The notes: generated by a model from the sequence alone, not told the origin. Counted from the first letter of the stretch, positions 1 to 7,612 are shown. The stretch is DNA of 64,000 nt from Pseudomonadota bacterium (GCA_023431345.1 JAEYWK010000134.1:1-64000); one strand, 5' to 3'. A program made the numbers and translations.

Positions 1-9
1 CCCCAAACC

Positions 10-96
10 GGAGGAGTGGCCGAGCGGTTTAAGGCACCGGTTTTGAAAACCGGCGTACTCGCAAGGGTACCGTGGGTTCGAATCCCTCCTCCTCCG
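10..96 (+). tRNA. tRNA-Ser (anticodon UGA)
   Basis: A complete class II tRNA cloverleaf can be folded. The acceptor stem ggaggag (10-16) pairs with ctcctcc (89-95), G96 is the discriminator base, the D-arm contains GGCCGAGCGGTTTAAGGC, and the anticodon stem CCGGT/ACCGG closes the loop TTTGAAA, giving anticodon TGA. A long variable arm typical of serine tRNAs and a TTCGAAT T-loop follow. The T stem has one T-T mismatch. CCA is not encoded after G96. A GC hairpin (GGGCCCC, loop CTCAT, GGGGCCC; 99-117) directly downstream may end the transcript. Confidence 0.96.
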
Positions 97-194
97 CCGG
101 GCCCCCTCATGGGGCCCCGGGGATGAGGAGGTCTGGTCGGGCTGCCTCCAGCTCGCTGCGCTCACTTCCGGGCACGAATCCCTCCTCCTCCGCC
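79..194. repeat. 20-bp direct repeat of the tRNA-Ser 3' end (79-98 and 175-194)
   Basis: The last 20 bases of the tRNA region (79-98, starting in the T-loop) recur identically at 175-194, with starts 96 bp apart. The second copy is followed by A, so it reads G-CCA, as if it carried an encoded CCA end, whereas the tRNA copy does not. Duplicated tRNA 3' ends are the classical footprint of integrase-mediated insertion. No integrase gene is visible in the window, so attachment-site origin is an inference. Confidence 0.6.
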
Positions 195-316
195 AGAGAA
201 CGCGCGATTCCGAAAGGTTCGCGCGTTCGTGGTGTGCGCGTGTTACCGCGCAGCGTGGGTGAGGATCGGACGGCAGATTTCGCGCAAAGTATGTTGAACT
301 AGCGAAAGATCACCCA

Positions 317-613
317 ATGAGTGCCGTCCCCAGGCTCAAGCGCGCGCATGTGCAAGCAGCGCTCAAGCGAATCGATCGCGACGGTGTGCCGCCACGTCGG
401 GAAGCCACTCGCTTTCAGCTCGTGGCGGGAGGGAAGCGCTACCCACCCAAGTACGTCGTGTCGCTCGCGGCCCAGGAGGCAGCCGGGCGACAACTCCGAC
501 CTGACGAGTTTTCGGGCGGGGTTGAGACGAACAGCGTGCTTCAAGCGCTCGGCTACGAGATCGAGGGCGCAGAGTCAGAGCCCGTTATTGCGCGCGTGGT
601 GACTCGCGGTAGG
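317..613 (+). pseudogene. Fragment of a restriction-type protein (ScoMcrA-like N-terminal head domain)
   Basis: The first about 95 codons encode a recognisable domain: GGKRYPPKYVVSLA, then DEFSGGVETNSVLQALGYEIE. This matches the N-terminal head domain found in ScoMcrA-like and other HNH-type restriction endonucleases. After about residue 98 the frame loses protein-like composition (the open frame runs on to 787 as Pro/Arg/Gly-rich text), and no SRA, sulfur-binding or HNH motif follows. The gene is therefore interpreted as a 5' remnant left by deletion or rearrangement next to the tRNA. The start ATG at 317 has no clear Shine-Dalgarno sequence. The domain assignment is by motif memory only. 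Confidence 0.5.
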
Positions 614-630
614 CGGCCATCCGGCCATGA

Positions 631-840
631 GGTCGCAGCGGTGCCGACGGCCCTCCCGCACCCCCACAGCAGCGCATGCCGTGGGCCTGCCTCGCCCGCG
701 ACTACCCGTCCGTGCGGCGCTACGCCTCTGGGATCGGGTACTGCGCCTGGCAGGGGCGGCCACGGCGCACGCTGGCGGACGTGCTGACGGGAACGCGAAG
801 CGAAAGCGGCGTGGTCGACGTGGTCGTTCAGTCCCGATAG
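631..840 (+). pseudogene. Unrecognised protein-like fragment
   Basis: A short frame preceded by stops at 610 and 628 reads protein-like, with aromatic and acidic residues unlike GC-bias shadow frames. It includes the segments LARDYPSVRRYASGIGYCAW and LADVLTGTRSESGVVDVVV, and ends at TAG 838-840. An internal ATG lies at 676. It is in a different frame from the restriction-type fragment upstream and may be the 3' piece of the same or another broken gene. I do not recognise the family. Confidence 0.3.
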
Positions 841-925
841 CGCCGGCTAAAACACCACCTAAACAACAAGTCACGCTGCACAAAATGCATTGATTTCAAG
901 CGCTTGTAGGCGTCTAAACCACGAT
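841..925. other. Gene-free junction
   Basis: Together with the degenerate sequence 604-840, this forms about 320 bp lacking an intact gene between the restriction-type fragment and the AlbA_2 gene. Bases 845-945 are visibly AT-richer than the neighbourhood, with runs such as aaaacaccacctaaacaac. No convincing terminator or RNA gene is seen. Confidence 0.4.
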
Positions 926-2602
926 CTAAAGAACACTGGGCAGGCGATAAGCCCTCCAGCGCCGCAGCCCGACCGCCTCCAACTGCCCAGCCTTGACCAT
1001 GCGGTCCAGCAGCCGGGTCGCTTGAGGCTCCGTCAGCTGGCAAAGACGGGTGACATCGGGGCGACGGACTTCACCGTGTGCCCGGACGTGACTCAGCACC
1101 AACTGCTCTTGCTGGTTGCGGTCGAACCCAGTCTGCCGAGTGTACTGCACGGCCTCTCCAACCTCCCGATAGACGCGCGCCGAGAGTGTGTAGGCCCTAC
1201 CCCGCGAGTTGCCACGCGCCTCGACCAACCCTGCTTCAACGAGCGCTTCGAGTGTACGTTTCGCGTCCGCTCGATCTCGCTGGATCATCGTCGCTAACTC
1301 GTCAACAGCCATGCGCCGTTGATCACGCAAGCACGCCAGGGCGATCAAACTGTCGATGGGTAGCGGCCCTCCCCGCTGTTCCTCAGCATCCAGAACCAGA
1401 CGAAGGAAGCCAACGTCGGCTTTGGACGCAGACATCCGCAAAGCCACGGACGTGGGGCTGCTGCCCGAGTAGTCTGGGAGCCGTCGACCGTAGCGGAGCA
1501 GACCTCGATAGATAAGGTCCACGCCGCGCCCCGTTCGTTCAACGATTCCCAAGCGCTTGAAAGCGTCGGCCAGCACCGGATTGCGTGCATGTGGGGCTGT
1601 CGTGAGCAGATTCGCCTGCGTTACACCCTCCACGAACCCGCCCGGATTGCTGATGGTCAGCGACTCTTGATCGAGCTTAACGTGCACTGTGCCGAGGCGC
1701 GTGTAGTCACGATGGGTCACGGCATTCGCAATGGCCTCGCGAAATGCCGACCGATCGACTCGCGGCACACCTACCCGAAACAGGCCGACCTGGACTTCTT
1801 CCTCCAGGTTCAGCGGCGCGAACGTAGTCTCGAGCCAATCAAAAGCACGGAGCAACGGTGCCCTTGTAAACTCGTTCATCCGCACTTGCTCGCCGTCGAG
1901 CACTTGAAAGGCGATCTCGTGCGTGGGCAGCAACTCGCTCAGCGCTGACTCGCGACCCAGCAACAACATGCCCGCCAGAGACGGCACTAGCTGGTCTCCC
2001 TCGCGCACGGCCAAATGCAAGGCACCATCCAGCTCGGTGTCCGACAGAGCGAGGAGCGCCCGATCACCCTGAAAGCGCTCCACGAGTTGGCGTAGCCGCG
2101 CCCTTTCGGCGGGGTCCAGGTGCTCGAGTCTGCCGCCAGGCAGCGGTAGCCGCGATGCGTCCAGCCTACCGATGTTGGACAGCCGAGTCGGCACCTCGTG
2201 CGAAAGCAAAGGCACGCACTCAGGCATGCCGTCGGCGCCGATGCGTCGTCGCTTGGTCAGTCCCTGGCTCGTGCTCACCACGTGGTTGGCCTTGGGGACC
2301 CGTACGCAGACGACACGTAGCCCGTCGAGGTCCAGCGCCTCGACGTCAACGACGACAGCAGGTGCGGTACGATTCGCGACGAGGGCAGCTAGCCCCGTCG
2401 GTTCGGGGCGATTCACGTGGAGACCCGTTACCGCCCCGTCGTCCTCGACACCAATGTACACCTCGCCGCCTTCGGTATTTGCCAAGCAAACAACGGCTTC
2501 GATCAGCTCGTCGTCGCCCAGTCGCTTGCGGTGGTCGCTCTTGAACTCAACCGTGAGCGACTCACCGGGGGGCACTTTAGGGAGGGTCATGTCGTTAGGC
2601 AC
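926..2602 (-). CDS. AlbA_2/HATPase-type putative DNA- or RNA-binding regulator (COG2865-like)
   Basis: A 558-residue protein. Residues about 12-130 form an AlbA_2 (Schlafen-like) domain with VEFKSD, LANTEGGEVYIGVEDDG and a Lys/Arg-rich end (TKRRR). A GHKL-type ATPase core follows, with REAIANAVTHRDY (288-300), SNPGGF (318-323) and ERTGRGVD (355-362). The last about 150 residues are predicted winged helices (for example VDELATMIQRDRADAKRTLEALVEAGLVE). This order is that of the proteins often annotated as ATP-dependent DNA helicase RecG-related or transcriptional regulators; no helicase motifs are present. The family is common in mobile and defence islands, which fits its place between a broken restriction gene and fic/abiE genes. 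A strong palindrome lies 70-95 bp upstream. Its exact function is unknown. Confidence 0.85.
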   Translation of the reverse strand: MPNDMTLPKVPPGESLTVEFKSDHRKRLGDDELIEAVVCLANTEGGEVYIGVEDDGAVTGLHVNRPEPTGLAALVANRTAPAVVVDVEALDLDGLRVVCVRVPKANHVVSTSQGLTKRRRIGADGMPECVPLLSHEVPTRLSNIGRLDASRLPLPGGRLEHLDPAERARLRQLVERFQGDRALLALSDTELDGALHLAVREGDQLVPSLAGMLLLGRESALSELLPTHEIAFQVLDGEQVRMNEFTRAPLLRAFDWLETTFAPLNLEEEVQVGLFRVGVPRVDRSAFREAIANAVTHRDYTRLGTVHVKLDQESLTISNPGGFVEGVTQANLLTTAPHARNPVLADAFKRLGIVERTGRGVDLIYRGLLRYGRRLPDYSGSSPTSVALRMSASKADVGFLRLVLDAEEQRGGPLPIDSLIALACLRDQRRMAVDELATMIQRDRADAKRTLEALVEAGLVEARGNSRGRAYTLSARVYREVGEAVQYTRQTGFDRNQQEQLVLSHVRAHGEVRRPDVTRLCQLTEPQATRLLDRMVKAGQLEAVGLRRWRAYRLPSVL

Positions 2603-2670
2603 CGCGAGGCGTCGCGCGAGGGTGGGCTGATGGAGCTAGCAGAAACGCGCGGCCGTCGCATCGTAACTGG

Positions 2671-2695
2671 CTGGCGTCCTGACAGGACCTGCCAG
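2671..2695. promoter_or_regulatory. Inverted repeat, candidate operator upstream of the AlbA_2 gene
   Basis: CTGGC GTCCTG A CAGGAC CT GCCAG forms an 11-bp dyad interrupted by a 2-nt bulge around a single central A. It lies about 70 bp before the ATG of the minus-strand AlbA_2 gene. The near-zero loop favours a protein-binding dyad over a terminator hairpin. Its operator role is inferred from position only. Confidence 0.4.
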
Positions 2696-2870
2696 AGCCC
2701 GGAACATCCGATGCCGCGAGCGCCACCGCGACGATGCCGCCGCTACGACCGCGGCCGCATCCCAAAGAAGGAGGTCCAGTCCGCCGCATTGCTGCGCCTC
2801 GAACGCCGCTCGAGGCGCGCTCAGCTCCCGGCCTCCAGCAACATCATCAACATCATCGCCACAAGGACCA

Positions 2871-2890
2871 CAGCAGCAGCAGCAGCAGCA
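2871..2890. repeat. (CAG)6 trinucleotide tract
   Basis: Six uninterrupted CAG units followed by CA lie in non-coding sequence. Such a tract is prone to length change by slippage. No coding role is evident. Confidence 0.8.
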
Positions 2891-3081
2891 CGACCAATCC
2901 TCCTCCGGAGTTCCCACCATTCTGGCAAAGATCCTGGCATGAGTAGCGTTCACCGGGGTCCCGATCGCAGTGAGTGAAGAAGCGGTAGTTGGTCGGGCAA
3001 GTCCCCCGACTTGAGTTTGTCGGCCGCCAATCGCAGTGGCGCTCGCCAACCTGAGGCTCATGGTCGTCTTCGGTGGCACGA

Positions 3082-4287
3082 CTAGCGAGGTGGGACCCAA
3101 CCTCTGAGCTCCGTTCCGACCTTCAGGCGATCCAGGTACGCGCGGTAGGAGAAGGAACGGTCGCGTTTTTTTCCGGTGACCTCGACGAGCATGCCGGCGG
3201 CCACGAGCAGCTCGACGGCCTTGCCCGCTGTCGGCTTGGTGGTGTCGAGCAGCTTCGTCACGGAGGCGACGGATACGATGGGGTGACGCGGCAAGAGCTC
3301 GAAGAGCCGAATCGCGGCGACGGAGGCCTTCTCGCTCGCCAGCAGGCGCACCCGATCCTGTGCGACGAGCGCGAACAGCTCGCGCGCGGATGCGACCGCC
3401 TCGTTAGCAATCGTGGCGACGCCCTCGAGGAAGAAGTCGAGCCAACCTTCCCAATCACCGTCGATGCGCACGGCGGTGAGGCGGCGGTAGAAATCGTCGC
3501 GGTGCCGTTTGAAGTGGAGGCTCAGGTAGAGCAGCGGTTTCGTGAGCAGCTGCCAGTGCTCGAGTAGCAGCGTCACGAGCAGGCGCCCGATGCGACCGCT
3601 GCCGTCGAGGTACGGATGGATTGTCTCGAACTGAACGTGCAGGAGGCCGGCGCGGACGAGCGGATGCACGGCGTCTGCTCGGTGAAGATACTTTTCGAAC
3701 GCGGTGAGCACTTCGCCCAGCACGTGCGGAGGCGGCGGGACATACATCGCATTCCCCGGTCGGCTACCGCCAATCCAGTTCTGGCTGCGCCGCACTTTGC
3801 CCGGGTGCTTGTCGGCGCCGCGGACGCCAGCCATGAGCCGCCGGTGCGTCTCGTTCAGGAGGCGCATCGAGAGCGGCAGCCCGCGTGCGTCGGCGAGCTG
3901 CTCGCGCGCGTACGCGAGCGCTTCGAGGTAGTTGCAAACCTCTTCCACGTCGGCGGTCGGTGACGCCACAGTCTCACCGCAGTCGGTGGCGTCCTCGAGC
4001 GCCTCGAAGTTGAGCAAGTCCACGAGCGTGGCCTGGGTGCCCTCGATTTGGGATGAGACGACCGCCTCTTTCCGGACGAAGGCGTAGATGAACCAGTCGA
4101 GCGACGGGACCATCTCGCCAGCCAGCTCGAGCCGGATGAGCGCCTGCTCGGCGGCGCGCAGGCTGGTAGTGAGCGCCGCCGACAGCTCCACCCCCGGGTC
4201 CGGCGGGAGAGCGAGCGGAACGAAGGCCGCAACCTCCTCACCACCCACGATGGTCCGCTCGTATCGGCCCGTGACTCGCTTCGACAT
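3082..4287 (-). CDS. Class II Fic family protein (predicted AMP-transferase)
   Basis: A 401-residue protein. The Fic core motif reads HPYLDGSGRIGR (224-235), close to the canonical HPFxDGNGRxxR; the catalytic His224 is kept and Asn of DGN is Ser here. An N-terminal alpha-inhibitory helix SSQIEG (S78, E82, G83) matches the (S/T)xxxE(G/N) autoinhibition motif of class II Fic enzymes. The WIGG and MYVPPPP segments (171-187) match the flap and Fic_N family. A C-terminal winged-helix-like part (about 315-390: VTKLLDTTKPTAGKAVELLVAAGMLVEV) may bind DNA. Fic enzymes of this type modify protein Tyr/Ser/Thr with AMP. It diverges from an AbiEi antitoxin gene, with a palindrome between. The target protein is unknown. 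Confidence 0.93.
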   Translation of the reverse strand: MSKRVTGRYERTIVGGEEVAAFVPLALPPDPGVELSAALTTSLRAAEQALIRLELAGEMVPSLDWFIYAFVRKEAVVSSQIEGTQATLVDLLNFEALEDATDCGETVASPTADVEEVCNYLEALAYAREQLADARGLPLSMRLLNETHRRLMAGVRGADKHPGKVRRSQNWIGGSRPGNAMYVPPPPHVLGEVLTAFEKYLHRADAVHPLVRAGLLHVQFETIHPYLDGSGRIGRLLVTLLLEHWQLLTKPLLYLSLHFKRHRDDFYRRLTAVRIDGDWEGWLDFFLEGVATIANEAVASARELFALVAQDRVRLLASEKASVAAIRLFELLPRHPIVSVASVTKLLDTTKPTAGKAVELLVAAGMLVEVTGKKRDRSFSYRAYLDRLKVGTELRGWVPPR

Positions 4288-4360
4288 CCTGTTGCCCGCT
4301 GGGAAAGCTCGCTTGGCCAGCTCATCGCGCTAGGAAGCTTTCCTTGCCCAGCGTGACCCA

Positions 4361-4382
4361 CTAAGAAAGAAGTCTTTCTTAG
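4361..4382. promoter_or_regulatory. 22-bp inverted repeat in the fic/abiEi divergent promoter region
   Basis: CTAAGAAAGA and TCTTTCTTAG form a perfect 10-bp dyad around AG. It sits 74 bp before the fic start and 104 bp before the abiEi start. A shorter dyad (AGGAA GCT TTCCT) lies nearby at 4332-4344. AbiEi antitoxins of type IV systems carry winged-helix domains and can repress their own promoters through inverted repeats, so this dyad is a plausible AbiEi operator that might also control fic. This is inference from position and symmetry. Confidence 0.5.
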
Positions 4383-4485
4383 TGATGGTGCCTCGTCAAC
4401 AATGCTTTCCTATTGCCATCTTGGCGACGAGGAGGTCGTGATACTAAATCTAGTTCTTCATTATCTCTGACCGCTGTTTCGTATC

Positions 4486-5091
4486 ATGACCGGCACGCGA
4501 ACCAAGGCTCAAACGCTGCTCGAAATGGTTCAAAATGGGCCCATTCGGGCTCGGGATCTCGAGGAAGCGGGCATCCCGCGGGCCTACCTGCGCCGAATGA
4601 CCGAGCGTGGGCTGCTCGAGCACGTCACCCGCGGCGTGTACCGGCTGAGCGACGCCCCGGTCACCGAGCTCCACTCTGTCGCGCAGGTGGCCGCGCGCGT
4701 GCCCCACGCCATCATCAGCCTGCTCAGCGCGCTGCAGCTGCACGGCCTCACGACGGAGTCGCCGCACGCCGTCTGGATTCTGATCGACCGTAAGGCATGG
4801 CGGCCGACGCTCAAGAATCCCAAGCTCGAGATCGTGCGAGCCAGCGGCAGCGCCCTCACCCACGGTGTCGAAACGCGCACCATCGAAGGCGTGCGCGTCA
4901 AGGTCACCACGCCAGCCAAGACGGTGGCTGACTGCTTTCGCTACCGCCGCCACGTGGGTCTAGACGTGGCGCTTGAAGCTCTTCGTGACTACCTGCGGCA
5001 GCACCGAGGCGGTGTCGACGCGCTCGTCGCCGCTGCAAAGGCTGACCGCATCTACCCGTTCATGCGGCCTTACCTGGAGGCGCTGACATGA
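4486..5091 (+). CDS. abiEi: AbiEi-family type IV antitoxin
   Basis: A 201-residue protein of the usual length. The N-terminal winged helix (about 5-55: KAQTLLEMVQNGPIRARDLEEAGIPRAYLRRM, then GLLEHVTRGVYRL) and the region EGVRVKVTTPAKTVADCFRYRR are typical of AbiEi antitoxin-domain proteins. The stop overlaps the ATG of the following abiEii-like frame (ATGA at 5088-5091), as in intact abiE operons. The toxin is broken, so this is an orphan antitoxin that may persist as a DNA-binding repressor or as an anti-addiction module against related abiE systems. The preceding about 125 bp are AT-rich relative to the rest of the window, consistent with transfer. Confidence 0.88.
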   Translation: MTGTRTKAQTLLEMVQNGPIRARDLEEAGIPRAYLRRMTERGLLEHVTRGVYRLSDAPVTELHSVAQVAARVPHAIISLLSALQLHGLTTESPHAVWILIDRKAWRPTLKNPKLEIVRASGSALTHGVETRTIEGVRVKVTTPAKTVADCFRYRRHVGLDVALEALRDYLRQHRGGVDALVAAAKADRIYPFMRPYLEALT

Positions 5092-5275
5092 ACAGGCCAC
5101 TCAAGGATGTAGGCGCGTCGGCTCGTGCACGACTACTTCAGCTCGCGAAGCACGCGGCGATGACGTTCAGCTGCTGCTCACGCGGGACGCCAACGAGCGC
5201 CTGCTCCACAGACTGACCAAGTCGCAACCCGCCGGCCTCTTCCTGCTCAAGCGGCGCCCCAAGCGACGGACGTGA
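5088..5275 (+). pseudogene. abiEii: Decayed AbiEii-type nucleotidyltransferase toxin
   Basis: The first frame from ATG 5088 reads MNRPLKDVGASARARLLQLAKHA, the typical AbiEii start, then runs out of frame near 5155-5160. Skipping one base restores GDDVQLLLTRDANERLLHRL, the conserved second segment of AbiEii proteins, up to the TGA at 5273-5275. The expected catalytic nucleotidyltransferase motif (GSxxxxD region) and about 200 further residues are absent. The gene therefore carries both a -1 frameshift and a 3' truncation. Start and overlap with abiEi (ATGA) are as in functional operons. Confidence 0.75.
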
Positions 5276-5454
5276 TTGGGAGTGGCTAGCGAACGCCAGT
5301 GACGACCGATCCCGCCCTGGGGCTTGAGCTCGCCAGGGCCCCGGATGTCACCCTCGCTCGTGTCCTTCGGCGCCACCGCTTACGAGAACGCAAGTTTCAT
5401 CCGAGCTTTCCTCACAGGCTGGGCAACTTTCCTCGGAGCTTGGCCCGGAGGGCC

Positions 5455-5460
5455 TATACT
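5455..5460 (+). promoter_or_regulatory. Predicted -10 box (leaderless start) for the L-domain lipoprotein
   Basis: TATACT lies 7 nt before the ATG at 5468, so transcription would begin at or next to the start codon. There is no Shine-Dalgarno sequence at normal spacing, and no good -35 match is seen. This box supports ATG 5468 over the upstream in-frame ATG 5324. Confidence 0.5.
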
Positions 5461-5467
5461 CAGCGCC

Positions 5468-7099
5468 ATGGGTCACGGTGGGAGGAAGAACCTCACGCAA
5501 GAGCGCAGCGGCGTCGCCATCAGCTGCCTCGTGCTGCTGATGGCGGTGGCGTGCGGGGGCAAGAGTCACCGCGGCGCGGATGGCAGCAGCGGACGCGGCG
5601 GTGTGCCGACGGGAGGTGGCGCAGACGGGGCTTTCGGTGGAAGTGCGTTTGGCGGGACGGGAAGTGGCGGCGGGGTTACATCAGTTGGCGGCACATCCGG
5701 TGATCAGCTGGGCGGCGCGAGCGCCGGCGGTTCGATGGTCGGCGGTTTTGGCGGCACGCAGGTGGGTGGCCAAGGTACCGGAGGTGGCGACGCCGGTGGC
5801 GCGGGGCAGAGCGCCGGCGGCCCCAGCGTGGAGCCGGGCTGCGAGGGAGCTCACGTTTCGGCCGGGAACGTGCGCTTGGAAGCGCAGGGCGACGTGGAAG
5901 CGCTCCGCGACATCAACGAGATTGAAGGCTCGCTGGCGATCACCGGGGGCATCTTCGACCTCCGCGCGCTGGAGTGCCTGGAGCGCGTTACCGGGAAGGT
6001 CACCATCACCGACGCTCCTGCGCTGCAGAGCCTGCGCGGCCTCGAGTCGCTGGTGAAGGTGGGAGGAGATGTTCGCATCGGGAACTTGCCCGCGCTGAAC
6101 GCGCTCACGGGCTTGAGCGCGCTCACCACCGTGGGCGGCACGATCGCGATCTCTTCGAATCCGAAGCTCACGAGCCTTCAGGGCTTGGCTGCCCTGTCCG
6201 AAGTCGCTGGCGGCGTTACGGTCGCAAACAACGTCTCCCTGTCCAGCCTGTCGGGCATCGAGGCGCTCGAGGACGTCGGTTGGATTACGGTGAGCGATAA
6301 CCCAGCGCTCACGGACTTGGAAGCGCTCGCGAGAATCGACGACACGTTCGTCAGTGTCTACAAAAACGAGGCGTTGCGGAGCCTCGAAGGGCTGCGCGGG
6401 CTCAAGCACGCCAGCGTCAACGTGTACGGCAATCCTCGACTCGAAAGCGTGGCAGGCCTCAGGAATCTGACTGAGGCTTCCGTGCTTCAGCTCTTCAGCA
6501 TGCCCGGGCTAACGAGCCTTCACGGGCTCGAGAATTTGCAGACGGTCGGCGACCTGTTCGTCGTCGAGCTCGGCATCACCGACCTGCGCGGCCTCGATGG
6601 CCTCGAACGCGGCAGCGGCAATCTGCAGATTTCCAATCATCTTTCGCTCGCGAGCTTGGCCGGGCTCGAGCAGTTGAAGTTCGCGCAGCGCTTGTACCTC
6701 GGAGCCTGCCCAAAGCTCGCTAGCCTCCAAGGTCTGAGTGGGCTCGAGGAAGCAGGGCGCCTCGACCTCGTCGACACCTCCGTAGCGGACCTCGAAGGGC
6801 TAGACAGCCTGACGCGGCTGGGGACGCTCGTCGTCAGCGATAACCCCCAAGTCTCGAGCCTACGCGGACTCGAACAGGTGCGCGGCCTCGACGGGGATCT
6901 CACTGTCACCAGCAACGCCCGCCTTTCGACCCTGCACGCTCTCGATGCGCTGGACCACGTCGGCGGCGCCTTCGTCATCACGGACAACCCGAGCTTGCCG
7001 ACGTGCGAGGCCGAGCGACTGCGTGACCTCGTCGGCACCACGCACATCGGGCTGCCACCAGAAATCGACGGCAACGACGACTCCGGCGTATGCCCGTGA
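5468..7099 (+). CDS. Receptor-L-domain/LRR-like surface lipoprotein
   Basis: A 543-residue predicted outer-surface lipoprotein. A type II signal peptide ends at LLMAVAC (Cys29). A Gly/Ser-rich linker (about 30-115) follows. Then comes a long array of about 23-25-residue repeats of the type LxSLxGLxxLxxVGGxxxIxxNPxL, as in receptor L-domains and leucine-rich beta-helices (residues about 120-520). The C-terminal segment contains CEAERLRDLVG and a final VCP, and two Cys near the array start (CEGAH, ECLERV) could cap the solenoid. Such proteins bind proteins or glycans; no enzymatic motif is present. Start 5468 was chosen for the signal peptide and the TATACT box. It may serve in surface recognition or adhesion. 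Confidence 0.82.
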   Translation: MGHGGRKNLTQERSGVAISCLVLLMAVACGGKSHRGADGSSGRGGVPTGGGADGAFGGSAFGGTGSGGGVTSVGGTSGDQLGGASAGGSMVGGFGGTQVGGQGTGGGDAGGAGQSAGGPSVEPGCEGAHVSAGNVRLEAQGDVEALRDINEIEGSLAITGGIFDLRALECLERVTGKVTITDAPALQSLRGLESLVKVGGDVRIGNLPALNALTGLSALTTVGGTIAISSNPKLTSLQGLAALSEVAGGVTVANNVSLSSLSGIEALEDVGWITVSDNPALTDLEALARIDDTFVSVYKNEALRSLEGLRGLKHASVNVYGNPRLESVAGLRNLTEASVLQLFSMPGLTSLHGLENLQTVGDLFVVELGITDLRGLDGLERGSGNLQISNHLSLASLAGLEQLKFAQRLYLGACPKLASLQGLSGLEEAGRLDLVDTSVADLEGLDSLTRLGTLVVSDNPQVSSLRGLEQVRGLDGDLTVTSNARLSTLHALDALDHVGGAFVITDNPSLPTCEAERLRDLVGTTHIGLPPEIDGNDDSGVCP

Positions 7100-7207
7100 G
7101 CCCCGCACAGGCTGTACCGCGGCACGCATCGACACGTCGCGGAGAGCGGCCACGGGCGGCAGATTTGGCGTGGCCTCACGTGCTCCGGGCGATCCGGCGC
7201 CGGACGA

Positions 7208-7612
7208 CTACTTCGCTGCGAGGTGCTCGCTGATGCCGATGCTGGCGCAGCAGAGCAGCACGGCGGCGATGGCTGGGTACTTTCGCTCGACGAGGGTGGC
7301 CATGATGGCTACCACGCACGCGATGATGCCGAATGCGCCGAAAGCGGGTTCGTGGGGGCGCAGGATGCAGACGGCCACGAGCGGGATGAGCAGCAACGGA
7401 ATGACCAAGCGCGCTCGTTTGGAATCTTGAAGCAGCACCGTTATACCCACGACGGCGTAGCCAAGGGGCGAGAGCACGGCGTTGATTTGATCGAAGGTTC
7501 TGGCCTGAGACGGGCGGAGCAACCAACCGGCCACGATGCCGAGCGCGCCCGTCAACGCAAGGGCGAGCCACCAGCGCGCAGGCCGGCGTGGACGAGCCTG
7601 GAGGGCAGTCAT
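7208..7612 (-). CDS. Small multi-pass membrane protein of unknown function
   Basis: 134 residues from ATG 7612. Four to five hydrophobic segments (WWLALALTGALGIVAGWLL, LGYAVVGITVLL, LVIPLLLIPLVAVCIL, FGIIACVVAIMATLV, IAAVLLCCASIGIS) follow a basic N-terminus (RPRRPARW), predicting an integral inner-membrane protein. No family-defining motif is recognised. The frame stays open upstream to 7738, but that extension is hydrophilic and unlikely. It is convergent with the L-domain lipoprotein; nothing links it functionally to its neighbours. Confidence 0.6.
   Translation of the reverse strand: MTALQARPRRPARWWLALALTGALGIVAGWLLRPSQARTFDQINAVLSPLGYAVVGITVLLQDSKRARLVIPLLLIPLVAVCILRPHEPAFGAFGIIACVVAIMATLVERKYPAIAAVLLCCASIGISEHLAAK

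Larger units (their letters stand above)
2603..3081. other. Intergenic stretch without a supported gene
   Basis: About 480 bp between the AlbA_2 and fic genes. The open frames here are compositionally implausible; for example, a minus-strand frame encodes seven consecutive Cys across a trinucleotide repeat. Besides the palindrome at 2671-2695, it contains a (CAG)6 tract at 2871-2890, CATCAT tracts just before it, and a CAAGTC/GACTTG hairpin with a CCCC loop at 2998-3013 downstream of fic. No T-run follows that hairpin. Confidence 0.5.

Noticed and set aside
2998..3013. CAAGTC/GACTTG hairpin downstream of fic considered as a terminator
   Set aside because: The stem is only 6 bp and no T-run follows on either strand.
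2636..3100. A 154-codon minus-strand frame with seven consecutive Cys
   Set aside because: The Cys run is only the (CAG)6 tract read in reverse; the frame overlaps the fic stop and shows no domain.
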